Source: an uncultured Granulosicoccaceae bacterium (lineage in GTDB: Bacteria; Pseudomonadota; Gammaproteobacteria; Granulosicoccales; Granulosicoccaceae). From it: DNA of 64,000 nt. Positions 1-9,900 of this stretch are shown one piece after another (within the stretch, counting starts at the first letter, position 1; the number at the start of each line of letters is the position of its first letter). The DNA is taken from positions 1 to 64,000 of the forward strand of contig CALISD010000014.1 in assembly GCA_938041955.1 (NCBI GenBank), given 5' to 3'. Under the pieces are notes generated by a model, which saw only the letters and a list, made by a program, of their open reading frames with translations, had not been told where the DNA came from and did not search any database. Position numbers and translations under genes: made by a program.

Positions 1-268
1 TCAGCTCGGTTTCAACTCCCAGCAAATGATCCGGCAATCTAAGCGACAACTGATAGGAGGCATAACAGGAGGTGTAAACGAATCCACTGACAAACACCAG
101 CAACGGCATTATCAGCCGCGGCGCTTTGTGTTTACAGATGCCGACAGCCAGCGACAACAATACAAGCAGCAATAACAGATGAGGCGGGGCTGGCAGCTCA
201 GGAAGAAAGGCAACACAGCACAGTGATACAACGAATACAACAGAATGCACTAACACAACAAACTTCAC
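1..268 (-). CDS. comEC: ComEC/Rec2 DNA-uptake channel, N-terminal fragment
   Basis: The minus strand is open from about 274 to the window edge and encodes a very hydrophobic N-terminus (VVFVVSLCCVAFLPELP, then LLLLLVLLSLAV, then LLVFVSGFVYTSCYASYQL) ending near RLPDHLLGVETEL. Several closely spaced membrane helices followed by a short polar stretch fit the DUF4131/ComEC N-terminus. ComEC often lies next to lolC/lolD in gammaproteobacteria and forms the inner-membrane channel for transforming DNA. There is no usable ATG. GTG at 268 is the likeliest start and TTG at 274 is an alternative. The gene lies about 55 nt downstream of lolD on the same strand and continues beyond base 1. The assignment rests on topology and neighbourhood, since the catalytic part is outside the window. 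Confidence 0.65.
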   Translation of the reverse strand, partial: MKFVVLVHSVVFVVSLCCVAFLPELPAPPHLLLLLVLLSLAVGICKHKAPRLIMPLLVFVSGFVYTSCYASYQLSLRLPDHLLGVETEL

Positions 269-323
269 ATACAACGAGACGGCATCCTACCATGCAGCGT
301 CTACGACGCAACCAACTGGCGGC

Positions 324-1019
324 CTAAGTGTCCAGATATTCTCTTTGCAGACGACCGCCACTCAATCGGTAAATCGTGCGCATACGCGCAGCAAGTCTGG
401 TGTCATGCGTCACAATTATAAACGCAGTGCCAAGCTCGCGATTTAGTTCGAGCATGAGATCATAGACATAGGCCGCTGTTTCTTCGTCCAGGTTGCCGGT
501 TGGCTCATCTGCCATCACCAGCTTAGGGCGATTAATTAACGCTCTGGCGATCGCTGCACGCTGCCGCTCACCCCCGGACAACTCAGATGGTTTGTGGTGT
601 AGTCGATCACCCAAGCCCACCTTGCGCAACAGATCAATCGCTGCCTCGCGGGCCTTACGTGTGGACTGGCGCGCAATCAGCAACGGCATGGCGACATTTT
701 CTACTGCGGTGAATTCCGCTAACAGGTGGTGAAACTGATAAACAAAACCGAGCATGTCAGCACGAAGAAAACCACGATCTGCCGGTGACATTCGATTAAT
801 GTTGTGTCCGTCTATAGTGAGCTCACCTCTGTCCGGCGTATCTAGCCCGGCCAGCATATGTAGCAAAGTACTTTTGCCACAACCTGACGACCCAATAATG
901 GCAATCTGTTCCGCTACCTCAATCCGCAAGTCAAGACCGCGAAGTACGGAAAGTTCCTCACCCCCTTGCTTGTAGACTTTATCGATGCGTTCAGCATTTA
1001 ACACTGGATAGTTATTCAT
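324..1019 (-). CDS. lolD: Lipoprotein-releasing ABC transporter ATPase LolD
   Basis: This is the ATPase of the LolCDE-type complex, which hydrolyses ATP at the cytoplasmic face of the inner membrane to release lipoproteins to LolA. The 231-residue product has a Walker A motif (GSSGCGKS, residues 43-50), the ABC signature LSGGERQR and Walker B/D-loop (LVMADEPTGNLD), and matches the usual family length. I chose ATG at 1019 over an in-frame start 12 codons upstream because that extension would lie inside lolC. The start overlaps the lolC stop in ATGAATAA, so the two are probably translationally coupled. MacB-type ATPases look similar, but the LolC-like partner and ComEC neighbour favour LolD. 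Confidence 0.93.
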   Translation of the reverse strand: MNNYPVLNAERIDKVYKQGGEELSVLRGLDLRIEVAEQIAIIGSSGCGKSTLLHMLAGLDTPDRGELTIDGHNINRMSPADRGFLRADMLGFVYQFHHLLAEFTAVENVAMPLLIARQSTRKAREAAIDLLRKVGLGDRLHHKPSELSGGERQRAAIARALINRPKLVMADEPTGNLDEETAAYVYDLMLELNRELGTAFIIVTHDTRLAARMRTIYRLSGGRLQREYLDT

Positions 1020-2259
1020 AGGCGAGTGCCTGCGCTGGCTCTGTACGGGCAGCACGCCACGCAGGATAAAGAGTAGCTAATAGCGTGAGTATTATTGCCA
1101 ACGTTGCGACCTTCCAGACGTCAGCATAATCAAGTTCCGATGGCAACACACTGATGTAATAAACGCTTGGGTCAAGAAACCGGGTTTTAAACAACCGCTC
1201 TATAGCAGGCACCAACGTTTCTACATTGCTTGCCAACAACACACCACCCACTACACCCAGTACAGTGCCGATAAATCCGATCAATGCACCCTGTATCAGA
1301 AACACCATCATGATCGAACGTGGCGACGCACCCATGGTTCGCATTATTGCTATGGCAGACTGCTTATCAGTCACCACCATCACCAGTGTACTCACGATGT
1401 TAAAAGCAGCAACAGCAACAATTAGAGCAAGAATCACAAACATCACTGTCTTTTCAGTTCTGACAGCCCGGAAGAAATTAGCATGTCGTTGAGTCCAGTC
1501 ACTGACCCAGTAATCTTCTGATACTTCAGAGGCGAGATCACGCGCCACTTCCCGCGCAGCAAACATATCTTTCAGCTGTAGACGAACACCGGTGTAGCCC
1601 TTGTCCATTCTTAACAGTGTTGAAGCATCATCCGCGTGCATTAGTGCGAAGTTGCGATCGTACTCAAACATACCTATTTCAAAAATGCCCCGCACCGTGA
1701 AACGTTTCATACGCGGCAGCACCCCCACTGGAGTGACACTCGCCTCCGGGGTAATAACGGTGATTTTGTCGCCTACCACTGCCTGCAGAAAATCTGCTAA
1801 TGCGCTGCCCAGAACAATGTCAAATGATCCGCTGGTTAAATCATCCAGGCGCCCCGCGATCATCTTGCGATCAATATCTGACACTTTGGGCTCTTGATCA
1901 GGCAACACGCCACGCACAACTATGCCGGTCACTTGCTTGCCCTTCACTACCATCACCTGACCTTCAACATACGGTGCTGCGCCGACCACTTCCGGGTGAT
2001 CGACCGCGGCACTTGCCAACTGCTGCCAGTCTTTCATTGGCTCGTTGTACAGCGTGATGGTGGCGTGCGATGCGGCGCCGAGTATCCGCTCGCGCAGCTC
2101 TTTTTCAAACCCGTTCATCACCGCCATCACGGTGATTAAGGCAGTCACACCCAACGCAATACCGAGTATTGAAAGGAGCGATATAAAAGAGATAAAGTGA
2201 TTTCGGCGCTTGGCGCGCGTGTAGCGAAGCCCGACAAAAAGTTCAAAGGGTTGCAGCAT
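1012..2259 (-). CDS. lolC: Lipoprotein-releasing permease LolC/LolE family
   Basis: This is the inner-membrane permease subunit of the lipoprotein release system. The 415-residue product has an N-terminal cytoplasmic start (MLQPFELFVGLRYTR), a first membrane helix at about residues 25-48 with the conserved MAVMNGFEKELRERILG segment after it, a large periplasmic MacB-PCD-like domain, and three C-terminal helices from about residue 273, ending in a YPAWRAARTEPAQALAYE FtsX-type tail. Only one LolC/E-type gene is visible upstream of lolD. It may form a homodimer like LolF, or a second permease may be encoded elsewhere. The stop overlaps the lolD start by 8 bp. Confidence 0.92.
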   Translation of the reverse strand: MLQPFELFVGLRYTRAKRRNHFISFISLLSILGIALGVTALITVMAVMNGFEKELRERILGAASHATITLYNEPMKDWQQLASAAVDHPEVVGAAPYVEGQVMVVKGKQVTGIVVRGVLPDQEPKVSDIDRKMIAGRLDDLTSGSFDIVLGSALADFLQAVVGDKITVITPEASVTPVGVLPRMKRFTVRGIFEIGMFEYDRNFALMHADDASTLLRMDKGYTGVRLQLKDMFAAREVARDLASEVSEDYWVSDWTQRHANFFRAVRTEKTVMFVILALIVAVAAFNIVSTLVMVVTDKQSAIAIMRTMGASPRSIMMVFLIQGALIGFIGTVLGVVGGVLLASNVETLVPAIERLFKTRFLDPSVYYISVLPSELDYADVWKVATLAIILTLLATLYPAWRAARTEPAQALAYE

Positions 2260-2474
2260 AGGAATTTAGATTGGTTCCGGTAACTCTTTCCGGGCGGGAG
2301 AAAGGCAGGAGTCTGTGATATCCCACCGACCATAACATAGCACAGGCACTCGTAAAAACCGGATCGCATTACCGGACAGTCTAGTTCATCGTTCAAGCCT
2401 CATGCCGAAACACCGCGGCTACATATACAAGACCAAAAGGTGGCGGTATAGTTTCCTGAACAAAGGAGTTCATC

Positions 2475-3188
2475 ATGAATCTGCTAGTGCTGCAACACAT
2501 CGATTGCGAACACCCGGGGCAGTTACGGGAGTACTTGAAAAAGGATGGCGTCAATTGGCAGGCGGTCGAATTAGACGCTGGTGAGCAGATACCGCCACTG
2601 CATGATTACGACGCCATGTGGGTGATGGGCGGCCCGATGGACGTATGGGACACCGAGGAACACCCATGGCTTATCGCAGAGAAAGCCGCCATTCGAGAAT
2701 GGGTACTTGAATTGAAACGACCCTATCTGGGCTTATGCCTCGGCCACCAGTTACTCGCAGATGCGCTTGGCGGCAAGTGCGGAAAGCTTGACCCGCCTGA
2801 AATCGGTGTGCTCGACATTGAACTCACTGACGCAGGACGCCGCGACCCGATCTTTGCCGACATGCCAGACACCCAACGTGCGTTGCAATGGCACTCGGTC
2901 CAGGTCACCGAAGCTCCGGACAATTGTACGATTTTGGCGCAATCGAATGTCTGCGCTAATCAGGCAATGCGCGTAGGAGAAAATGCCTGGTCTATGCAAT
3001 ACCACGTTGAAGTTGAACCCGACACTGTCGAAAACTGGTCAGCCATACCGGCCTATCGGTCAGCCCTTGTCAATACTTTGGGTGAGCACGCACTGCCTGA
3101 GCTACTGGCGTCTGCGACCCGTGAACTTGATTCATTCGCATCAAATTCGGAGCTGTTGTATCGTAATTTCATGGCCTCCACAAGGTAG
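2475..3188 (+). CDS. Class I glutamine amidotransferase (GMP-synthase-like)
   Basis: The 237-residue stand-alone glutamine amidotransferase domain has the nucleophile elbow YLGLCLGHQLLADALGG (Cys near residue 92) and a late QYHVEVE motif supplying His and Glu, so the triad is complete. The N-terminal MGGPMDVWDTEEHPWL is typical of proteins labelled GMP-synthase-like or gamma-glutamyl hydrolase-like. A strong AAAGGAG ribosome binding site lies just before ATG 2475. It starts a same-strand trio with a flavoprotein (12 nt gap) and an aminotransferase, which suggests metabolism of an amino or amide compound. The substrate cannot be read from the sequence. Confidence 0.85.
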   Translation: MNLLVLQHIDCEHPGQLREYLKKDGVNWQAVELDAGEQIPPLHDYDAMWVMGGPMDVWDTEEHPWLIAEKAAIREWVLELKRPYLGLCLGHQLLADALGGKCGKLDPPEIGVLDIELTDAGRRDPIFADMPDTQRALQWHSVQVTEAPDNCTILAQSNVCANQAMRVGENAWSMQYHVEVEPDTVENWSAIPAYRSALVNTLGEHALPELLASATRELDSFASNSELLYRNFMASTR

Positions 3189-3199
3189 ACCCATCACCT

Positions 3200-4300
3200 A
3201 TGGCTGACATCGAAACCATTGTCATTGGTGCAGGCGTTGTTGGACTTGCAACTGCTGCTGCACTTGCAGCCAGTGGGCAGGAAGTAGTGGTGCTGGAACG
3301 CGAAAAAACTATCGGACAAGGCGTGAGCTCACGTAACTCTGAAGTCATACATGCCGGTATCTACTATGCAGCGGGGTCACTCAAGGCTCAGTTGTGCGTG
3401 CGTGGCAAAACACTTCTATATCGCTACTGTAGCGAACGCAATATTCCGTACAACCGCACTGGCAAGCTGATAGTCGCCACCGGCGAGGGAGAGATAGAAG
3501 CCCTTAAGACACTACAGCTAAAAGCGTTCGACAATGGCGTCGATGATATAGACATGATCAGTGGATCAGAGGCGATCGCACTGCAACCCGGACTGAAATG
3601 CGTTGCAGCGCTGAACTCACCGTCCACCGGTATCATTGACAGCCACGCCCTGATGATCAGCCTGCAGGCAGACATCGAGCATCACAAGGGGATGGTAGTA
3701 TGCAATAGCGAAGTGCGGTGCATTGATGTAAAAAATAAAACCTTACAGATCAGATTGGATGACGGTAGTGCCGTAACAGCAGGAAAAATAATCAATTGTT
3801 GCGGCCTGAATGCAGTGCCCGTAGCGCGGACGTTGGAGGAAATTGATAAGGCCACTATTCCTGATGCAAAATTCGCCAAAGGCAACTACTTTAAACTAGC
3901 GGTTAAAGCCCCCTTTACCCAATTGATCTACCCGGCCCCTGTGGTGGGCGGGCTGGGTATACACCTTACAATTGATTTAGCCGGCCAGCAGCGATTCGGG
4001 CCGGACGTAGAGTGGCTAAACGAGGACCACTTTGATTACCAAGTAGACCCCTCACGGGCGAACTCATTCTATGCCGCTATCAGAAACTATTGGCCAGACT
4101 TGCCAGATAACTCATTGGTGCCGGATTATGCAGGCATTCGGCCTAAAATAGTTCGCAACGACACCATCAATATTGACTTTGAATTCAGCACTGAGCAACA
4201 TCATGGCGTGAGTGGTTTAATAAACATGTACGGCATTGAATCCCCGGGGCTGACATCATCACTGGCAATAGCCGAGTTTGTTCGAGACACTCTGCTATAA
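3200..4300 (+). CDS. FAD-dependent oxidoreductase, L-2-hydroxyglutarate dehydrogenase-like
   Basis: The 366-residue DAO-family flavoprotein starts with an N-terminal dinucleotide-binding fold (VIGAGVVGLATAAALA, residues 8-23) followed by the ribose-binding acid in VVVLERE. The block SRNSEVIHAGIYY, followed by GSLKAQLCVRG, is characteristic of the L-2-hydroxyglutarate oxidase/dehydrogenase group (LhgO/L2HGDH). The C-terminus carries DYAGIRPKI and a GLINMYGIESPGLTSS FAD-closing motif. It probably oxidises a 2-hydroxy acid or an amine with electrons going to quinone or oxygen. It follows the amidotransferase by 12 nt, so they are probably co-transcribed. The family is secure, the exact substrate is not. 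Confidence 0.85.
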   Translation: MADIETIVIGAGVVGLATAAALAASGQEVVVLEREKTIGQGVSSRNSEVIHAGIYYAAGSLKAQLCVRGKTLLYRYCSERNIPYNRTGKLIVATGEGEIEALKTLQLKAFDNGVDDIDMISGSEAIALQPGLKCVAALNSPSTGIIDSHALMISLQADIEHHKGMVVCNSEVRCIDVKNKTLQIRLDDGSAVTAGKIINCCGLNAVPVARTLEEIDKATIPDAKFAKGNYFKLAVKAPFTQLIYPAPVVGGLGIHLTIDLAGQQRFGPDVEWLNEDHFDYQVDPSRANSFYAAIRNYWPDLPDNSLVPDYAGIRPKIVRNDTINIDFEFSTEQHHGVSGLINMYGIESPGLTSSLAIAEFVRDTLL

Positions 4301-4335
4301 GCTATTCGCAAGTATCCGTTGAAGTAAAAATACCA

Positions 4336-5457
4336 TTGGAGCCGCAAGTGCCGATACCTTTTACAGAAATAGTAAATAGTCTGCCAGCAACGACGCCATT
4401 TGTTGGACCTGAAACACTTGAAAGGCAACAGGGGAAAATCTTTCGCGCTCGAATTGGCGCAAATGAAAGCGCCTTCGGACTCTCGCCGGCTGCAGCGATG
4501 GCAATGCGTGAAGCCGTGGCAGAAAGCCATCTGTACGCAGACCCTGAAAACTACGATTTACGACAGGCTCTGGCACTCAAACACGGTGTGCATATGGATG
4601 AAATTTGCGTCGATGCAGGCATCGATTCACTGTTGGGTCTGACGGTTAGAATGCTACTTGAGCCCGGGCAAAACGTCGTTACCTCACTTGGCGCCTATCC
4701 CACATTGAATTATCACGTCGCAGGTTTCGGAGCGAACCTTGTCACGGTCCCATACAAAGACTTCCATGAAGATCCGGAAGCGTTAATCAACGCTTCCGCA
4801 CAACACCACGCTAAGCTGGTCTATATCGCCAACCCTGATAACCCTATGGGTACATGGCACACAGCGGAAACCATTTCGCAAATGATAGCAGACGTTCCCG
4901 AACACTGCGTATTGGCTTTGGACGAAGCCTATACAGAATTTGCCGAAAACCCGATTGCACCGCGCATAGATACCAGTAACAAAAATGTGATCCGTTTTCG
5001 CACCTTCTCCAAGGCGTACGGAATGGCAGGTCAACGTATCGGCTATGTAATAGCTCACAAGGACATCATCACCGGCTACAACAAAATCAGAAACCACTTC
5101 GGCATTAACCGGGTAGCACAGAAAGGCGCACTGGCAAGTGTTCAAGACGCCGACTTTCTGCCGATGGTCAGAGCATCAGTTTCTGCTGCACGTGCCCGCG
5201 TCACAGAGTTTGCGCAGGGCCACAGCTTCACAGTTGTGCCATCGAATACAAATTTTGTGGCTGTTGATTTAGGCTCCACAGAATCCGCAACACTGATGAT
5301 TTCTGAACTCAACAAGAGACAGGTCTTCATGCGAATGCCGGGGGTTGCACCATTAAATCGTTGCATTCGCGTCGGTCTTGGAACAGATCGCGAATTTGAG
5401 GTTTTTACGCACGCATTTAACGAAATTATCAAACAGAAGAACTTTGTCAGAGGGTAA
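4336..5457 (+). CDS. PLP-dependent aminotransferase, HisC-like (fold type I, class I/II)
   Basis: The 373-residue product resembles histidinol-phosphate aminotransferase. It has an ANPDNPMGTW substrate/PLP segment, the ALDEAYTEF aspartate pocket, the PLP-lysine motif FRTFSKAYGMAGQRIGY (Lys about residue 225), and a late RCIRVGLG carboxylate-binding arginine. It is not in a histidine operon. It follows an amidotransferase and a 2-hydroxyacid flavoprotein with a 35-nt gap, so it may act on another amino acid in a catabolic trio. The first in-frame start is TTG at 4336 and a GTG at 4348 is an alternative. The start is therefore uncertain but the body of the protein is clear. Confidence 0.85.
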   Translation: MEPQVPIPFTEIVNSLPATTPFVGPETLERQQGKIFRARIGANESAFGLSPAAAMAMREAVAESHLYADPENYDLRQALALKHGVHMDEICVDAGIDSLLGLTVRMLLEPGQNVVTSLGAYPTLNYHVAGFGANLVTVPYKDFHEDPEALINASAQHHAKLVYIANPDNPMGTWHTAETISQMIADVPEHCVLALDEAYTEFAENPIAPRIDTSNKNVIRFRTFSKAYGMAGQRIGYVIAHKDIITGYNKIRNHFGINRVAQKGALASVQDADFLPMVRASVSAARARVTEFAQGHSFTVVPSNTNFVAVDLGSTESATLMISELNKRQVFMRMPGVAPLNRCIRVGLGTDREFEVFTHAFNEIIKQKNFVRG

Positions 5458-5663
5458 ATGGCACCGACGCAGCGTAAGTCATACTTTGAGCATTAAATAA
5501 CCAGATCAGGCAATTTATAACAAAATTTCGCGTGAGACGAGGCGATGTAAAATTGTGACCGCATACACACTATATTCAAATTATGTGATGTGGTTCCGTT
5601 GCTAAAGACGGGGATTATTTCGACAATGCGGACTCCGAATTTTGCCTACCTGAGTACCCGGAC

Positions 5664-6812
5664 GTGATCAGTTTTTTTTGCAGAACCTCTTCTTTTATTT
5701 TTCTTCTTTTGACTACAATCAATCCAGCAACTGCGCAAGATATTTGTGTTGTTAAAGGCGATACGCTCACCACAGCCAGAAGCACCTATGCTGCGCAGTG
5801 TGATGTTCGACGTGTCGATTGCGACCCATTCAATGGCGAGTGGTATTGTGCAAGCTACGGCATGTCGGGCTCAACCGCCCCTAACTTGACTATTCAATCA
5901 ATTGCCATGGCGCCATTGCCTGTGACCCCTGCTCCGATTGAGCCATTACCGGCAATCCCTGCCCCGATTGAGCCCGCCACTCCGATTCAGCCATTTCCGA
6001 CGACCCCTGCAGCGCAACCAACACCTCGCCCCGCAGAACAGCCAATGCCTGTCAGCCCGGAGCCACCCGCTACACCGGCGACCGCTAATCCGACCAACAC
6101 TTTCGACAAAAACCCTGCTGACATAACCGATCTCATCTTAATCACCGGACAATCCAATGCATTAGGCGCCGGAACTTCGTACGATCAATCACTCGACCGA
6201 CCCAGCAGCAACGTATTCGCGTTCACCAACAATGGCTGGCAAGAGGCTGACTTGAAACAAGTCTGGGACCTGAACTGGCATCCCCGCAATCACCCCGACA
6301 CCGATCCATCGAACAATTTTGCCATTCACTTTGGCAAATCGGCAGCCGCCAGAGATGACTCCAGAGTCATCGGCTTTATACTAGCGTCGAAGCCAGGCGC
6401 AAAGATTAGTGAGTGGGATTATCAAGGTGACTTTTATAACACCCTGCAGGCCAAGGCGCTGGACGCTATAAACCAGTTGCCGCACAAGAATTCGATTGAC
6501 GGCATATTGTGGCACCAGGGTGAATCTGACGGAGTGGACAAGCAATATTACACTGACTCTCTGTACTCACTCATCTACAACCTTCGCAACGAAGCCTGGG
6601 TAAATTCACGAGCACCTTTCATTTGTGGTGAGACTAAAATCAGATCGGTAAATAACAGGCTCAATGGCCTCAATCGAGATTCGGACCCGAATACAGCATG
6701 TGTTCCGGCAGAAGACTTGAGCACGCTGGGCGATGACAGACACTTTGATGCACCAGCGCTCAGGACACTCGGTGCCCGCTATGCAGACGCATACCTCAGA
6801 ATCACACCTTAA
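5664..6812 (+). CDS. Secreted SGNH/carbohydrate esterase family 6-like (SASA domain) protein
   Basis: The 382-residue protein begins with a signal peptide (FIFLLLTTINPATAQ, cleavage near residue 25). A small Cys-containing segment (about residues 27-65) and a proline-rich linker with repeated PAPIEP-type units (about 75-150) follow. The C-terminal domain has the nucleophile block LITGQSNALGAG, the middle block ILWHQGESDG and a late DDRHFDAPALR histidine block. These match the sialate O-acetylesterase/acetyl-xylan esterase SGNH family. It probably removes acetyl or acyl groups from extracellular polysaccharide. The start is GTG at 5664. The gene stands alone between the aminotransferase and mfd. 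Confidence 0.82.
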   Translation: MISFFCRTSSFIFLLLTTINPATAQDICVVKGDTLTTARSTYAAQCDVRRVDCDPFNGEWYCASYGMSGSTAPNLTIQSIAMAPLPVTPAPIEPLPAIPAPIEPATPIQPFPTTPAAQPTPRPAEQPMPVSPEPPATPATANPTNTFDKNPADITDLILITGQSNALGAGTSYDQSLDRPSSNVFAFTNNGWQEADLKQVWDLNWHPRNHPDTDPSNNFAIHFGKSAAARDDSRVIGFILASKPGAKISEWDYQGDFYNTLQAKALDAINQLPHKNSIDGILWHQGESDGVDKQYYTDSLYSLIYNLRNEAWVNSRAPFICGETKIRSVNNRLNGLNRDSDPNTACVPAEDLSTLGDDRHFDAPALRTLGARYADAYLRITP

Positions 6813-6840
6813 ACAAGTTCTTTTTCTCCATCATCCCTAC

Positions 6841-6871
6841 GCAATTGCGGTAGCTTGTCTGCCGCAATTGC
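6841..6871. repeat. Perfect inverted repeat (hairpin) between the esterase gene and mfd
   Basis: GCAATTGCGG at 6841-6850 is exactly repeated in inverse at 6862-6871 with an 11-nt loop, 29 nt after the esterase stop codon. It may act as a transcription terminator for the esterase gene, but there is no T-tract on either strand, so intrinsic termination is not clearly supported. Confidence 0.45.
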
Positions 6872-6997
6872 TGATTAGCCGGCGCGAGTAACATCTGCCG
6901 GAGCATCGTATCCGTGATCTGACCCAAACGCCGGACTGCAGCATTATGCGGCAGCCAACTATGGTAAAGTTCCAGCGTTTACACCCGCATCAGCAAT

Positions 6998-9900
6998 ATG
7001 TCACATCCTCTGGTTCTCGATCACCCTACGAAAGCAAGCGCCCACTGGGGCAAACTGTATGGAAGTGCCAGCGCACTTGCGATTGCCGAACATGCACAAA
7101 CGGCCGAGCACCTCACATTGGTGGTCACTGCTACCAGTGCGGATGCATTCCATCTGGAAGATGCGCTGCGATTCTACGCAAAGAATCTGACCATCCTAAA
7201 CTTCCCTGACTGGGAGACTCTACCTTACGACCTGTTTTCACCACATCAGGACATTGTCTCGCAGCGGCTGAAAACGCTTTATCAGCTGCCGAACGTTAGC
7301 CACGGTGTACTAATACTTCCGGTATCGACTTTGATGCAGCGTCTCTGCCCTGCTGCCTACATCGATCAACAAGCGCTACTCATTAGCACCGGTGATGAGC
7401 TTCCAATGGATGAGTTCCGCACCAAACTCACCAACGCGGGATACAGAAACGTCAGTGAAGTATCAGAGCACGGTGAATTCGCGGTGCGCGGCTCCCTGTT
7501 TGATCTATTTCCGATGGCATCTGATAAGCCGTTTCGAATTGACTATCTGGACGACGATATCGACTCAATTTTTCAATTCGATCCTGTTACCCAGATTGCA
7601 GATACTGCAAATAGAATTGATCGCGTTGAATTGCTGCCGGCGCGCGAATTCCCAATGGACGAGAAAGCAATTACACGTTTTCGACAAGGCTTTCGTCAGC
7701 GATTCGAATCAAGCAGAGAAAGCCCGGTATACCGCGATATTAGCAACGGTGTGGTGCCGTCAGGCTGTGAATACTACATGCCACTCTTTCTTGAAGAGAT
7801 GGTGACTATCTTTGATTACCTCAGCAAAGACGCATCAGTCATCCAGTTAGGCGACTGCGCGTCCGCTATGCAAGAGTTTACAGAGCAATTGCATGAACGC
7901 TACGAACAGCGCCGCTATGACATTGAGCGCCCCGTGCTACCACCTGAAGAAATCTTCATTGACAGCACAGAAGTTAACAATCGAATCAAACAACACAAAA
8001 GAACCAACGTCGCACCGGCTGAACTTCCGGACTCCAAGACAAACTACAACTTCAACACGGTAGCCCCCGGTAAATTTCCACTTACCGTACGACTGGACAA
8101 CCCAATAGGGCTGCTGCAGCAATTCCTCGACAGCTTCCCTGGTCGAGTCCTGTTTGTTGCTGAGTCTGCAGGTCGCCGTGAAGCGTTTATGGAAATGCTG
8201 ATCAGCAACAATGTATCGGTGATCGGCGTTGATGGCTGGCTGGAATTTTTACAAAGCGACAGACAATACTGCATCTGTGCAGCACCGCTTGACGACGGAT
8301 TGGTTTTACCCGATGCCGCAGGCAACGGAATTGCCATGGTCTGCCAGGCGCAGGTCTCGGGCACAGGTGCAGAACAAGCCAGGCGTCGACGCAAGCGCAC
8401 AACGCGGGATAGCGATGCGGTTATTGCCAACCTGGCCGATCTTTCAATCGGCGCACCCGTAGTGCACATTGATCATGGTGTGGGTCGCTACATCGGCCTG
8501 GTAACACTTGATGTGGGCGCGGCAAACACCGAATACCTGGCGCTTCGCTACGCCAAGGAAGACAAACTCTACGTACCAGTATCCTCACTGCATTTAATCA
8601 GCCGTTATACCGGAGCGTCTGAAGAGTCTGCACCGTTACACCGACTCGGCGGTGAGCAATGGCAAAAGGTAAAACGCAAAGCGGCACAAAAAGCTCATGA
8701 TGTTGCAGCTGAGTTATTAGAGATACATGCGCGCCGCGCCGCGAAGGTTGGCTTTGCTTTTAAAGAAGACACCAATAACTACGCCGTATTCGCAGAAACA
8801 TTTCCGTACGAAGAGACTCCAGATCAAGAGCGGGCGATTGAAGAAGTCGTCTCCGACATGCGCTCCGCACAACCAATGGATCGGGTGGTCTGTGGAGATG
8901 TAGGTTTTGGTAAAACAGAAGTGGCCATGCGTGCCACGTTTGTAGCGGTGGACGGCGGCAAACAAGTCGCGATACTTGTCCCGACGACGCTGCTTGCACA
9001 TCAGCATCACCAGAACTTTCTTGATCGCTTTGCCGACTGGCCGGTTCAAATTGAATGCCTGTCCCGATTTAGAACAAAAAAAGAACAAGACGAAGTACTT
9101 AGCAAACTTAAAACAGGTGGTGTCGACATTGTTATCGGCACACACAAATTATTGCAGAAGAGCGTCGTGTACAACAACCTCGGCCTGGTAATAATTGATG
9201 AGGAACATCGCTTCGGGGTACGTCATAAAGAACACATGAAAAAGCTACGTGCGGAGGTAGACATACTGACGTTGACCGCCACACCAATACCTCGCACGTT
9301 AAATATGGGACTGTCCGGTTTAAGAGACCTTTCGATCATTGCCTCACCTCCACCCAATCGACACCCGATTAAAACATTCGTCGGGGAATGGTCTGATACG
9401 CAAATCAGGGAAGCCATTCAACGTGAACTGGCACGCGGCGGCCAGGTGTACTTTCTCCACAATGAAGTCAGCTCCATCGAGCGTATCGCACGTCAACTGG
9501 CTGAAATAATACCGCAGGCCACCATACAAATTGCACACGGACAAATGGGTGAACGCCAGCTTGAATCCGTGATGTTCGATTTCTATCACCAGCGCTTTAA
9601 CGTTTTGCTGTGCACCACGATCGTTGAGAGCGGAATTGATGTACCTACTGCGAACACAATCATTATCAACCGTGCAGACAGACTGGGCCTGGCACAACTA
9701 CACCAGTTGCGCGGTCGCGTTGGACGATCACATCACCGCGCCTATGCCTACTTGCTCGCTCCGCCCAAAAAATCGATGACCAAGGATGCGGAGAAAAGAC
9801 TCACTGCCCTCGAATCACTCGAAGAGCTCGGCGTGGGCTTTACCTTAGCGACTCATGACCTTGAAATCCGTGGTGCCGGCGAACTGCTGGGCGATGAGCA

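Noticed and set aside
4336-5457. Naming the aminotransferase hisC
   Set aside because: The fold and motifs match HisC-like enzymes, but the gene is not in a histidine context and its neighbours suggest another substrate.
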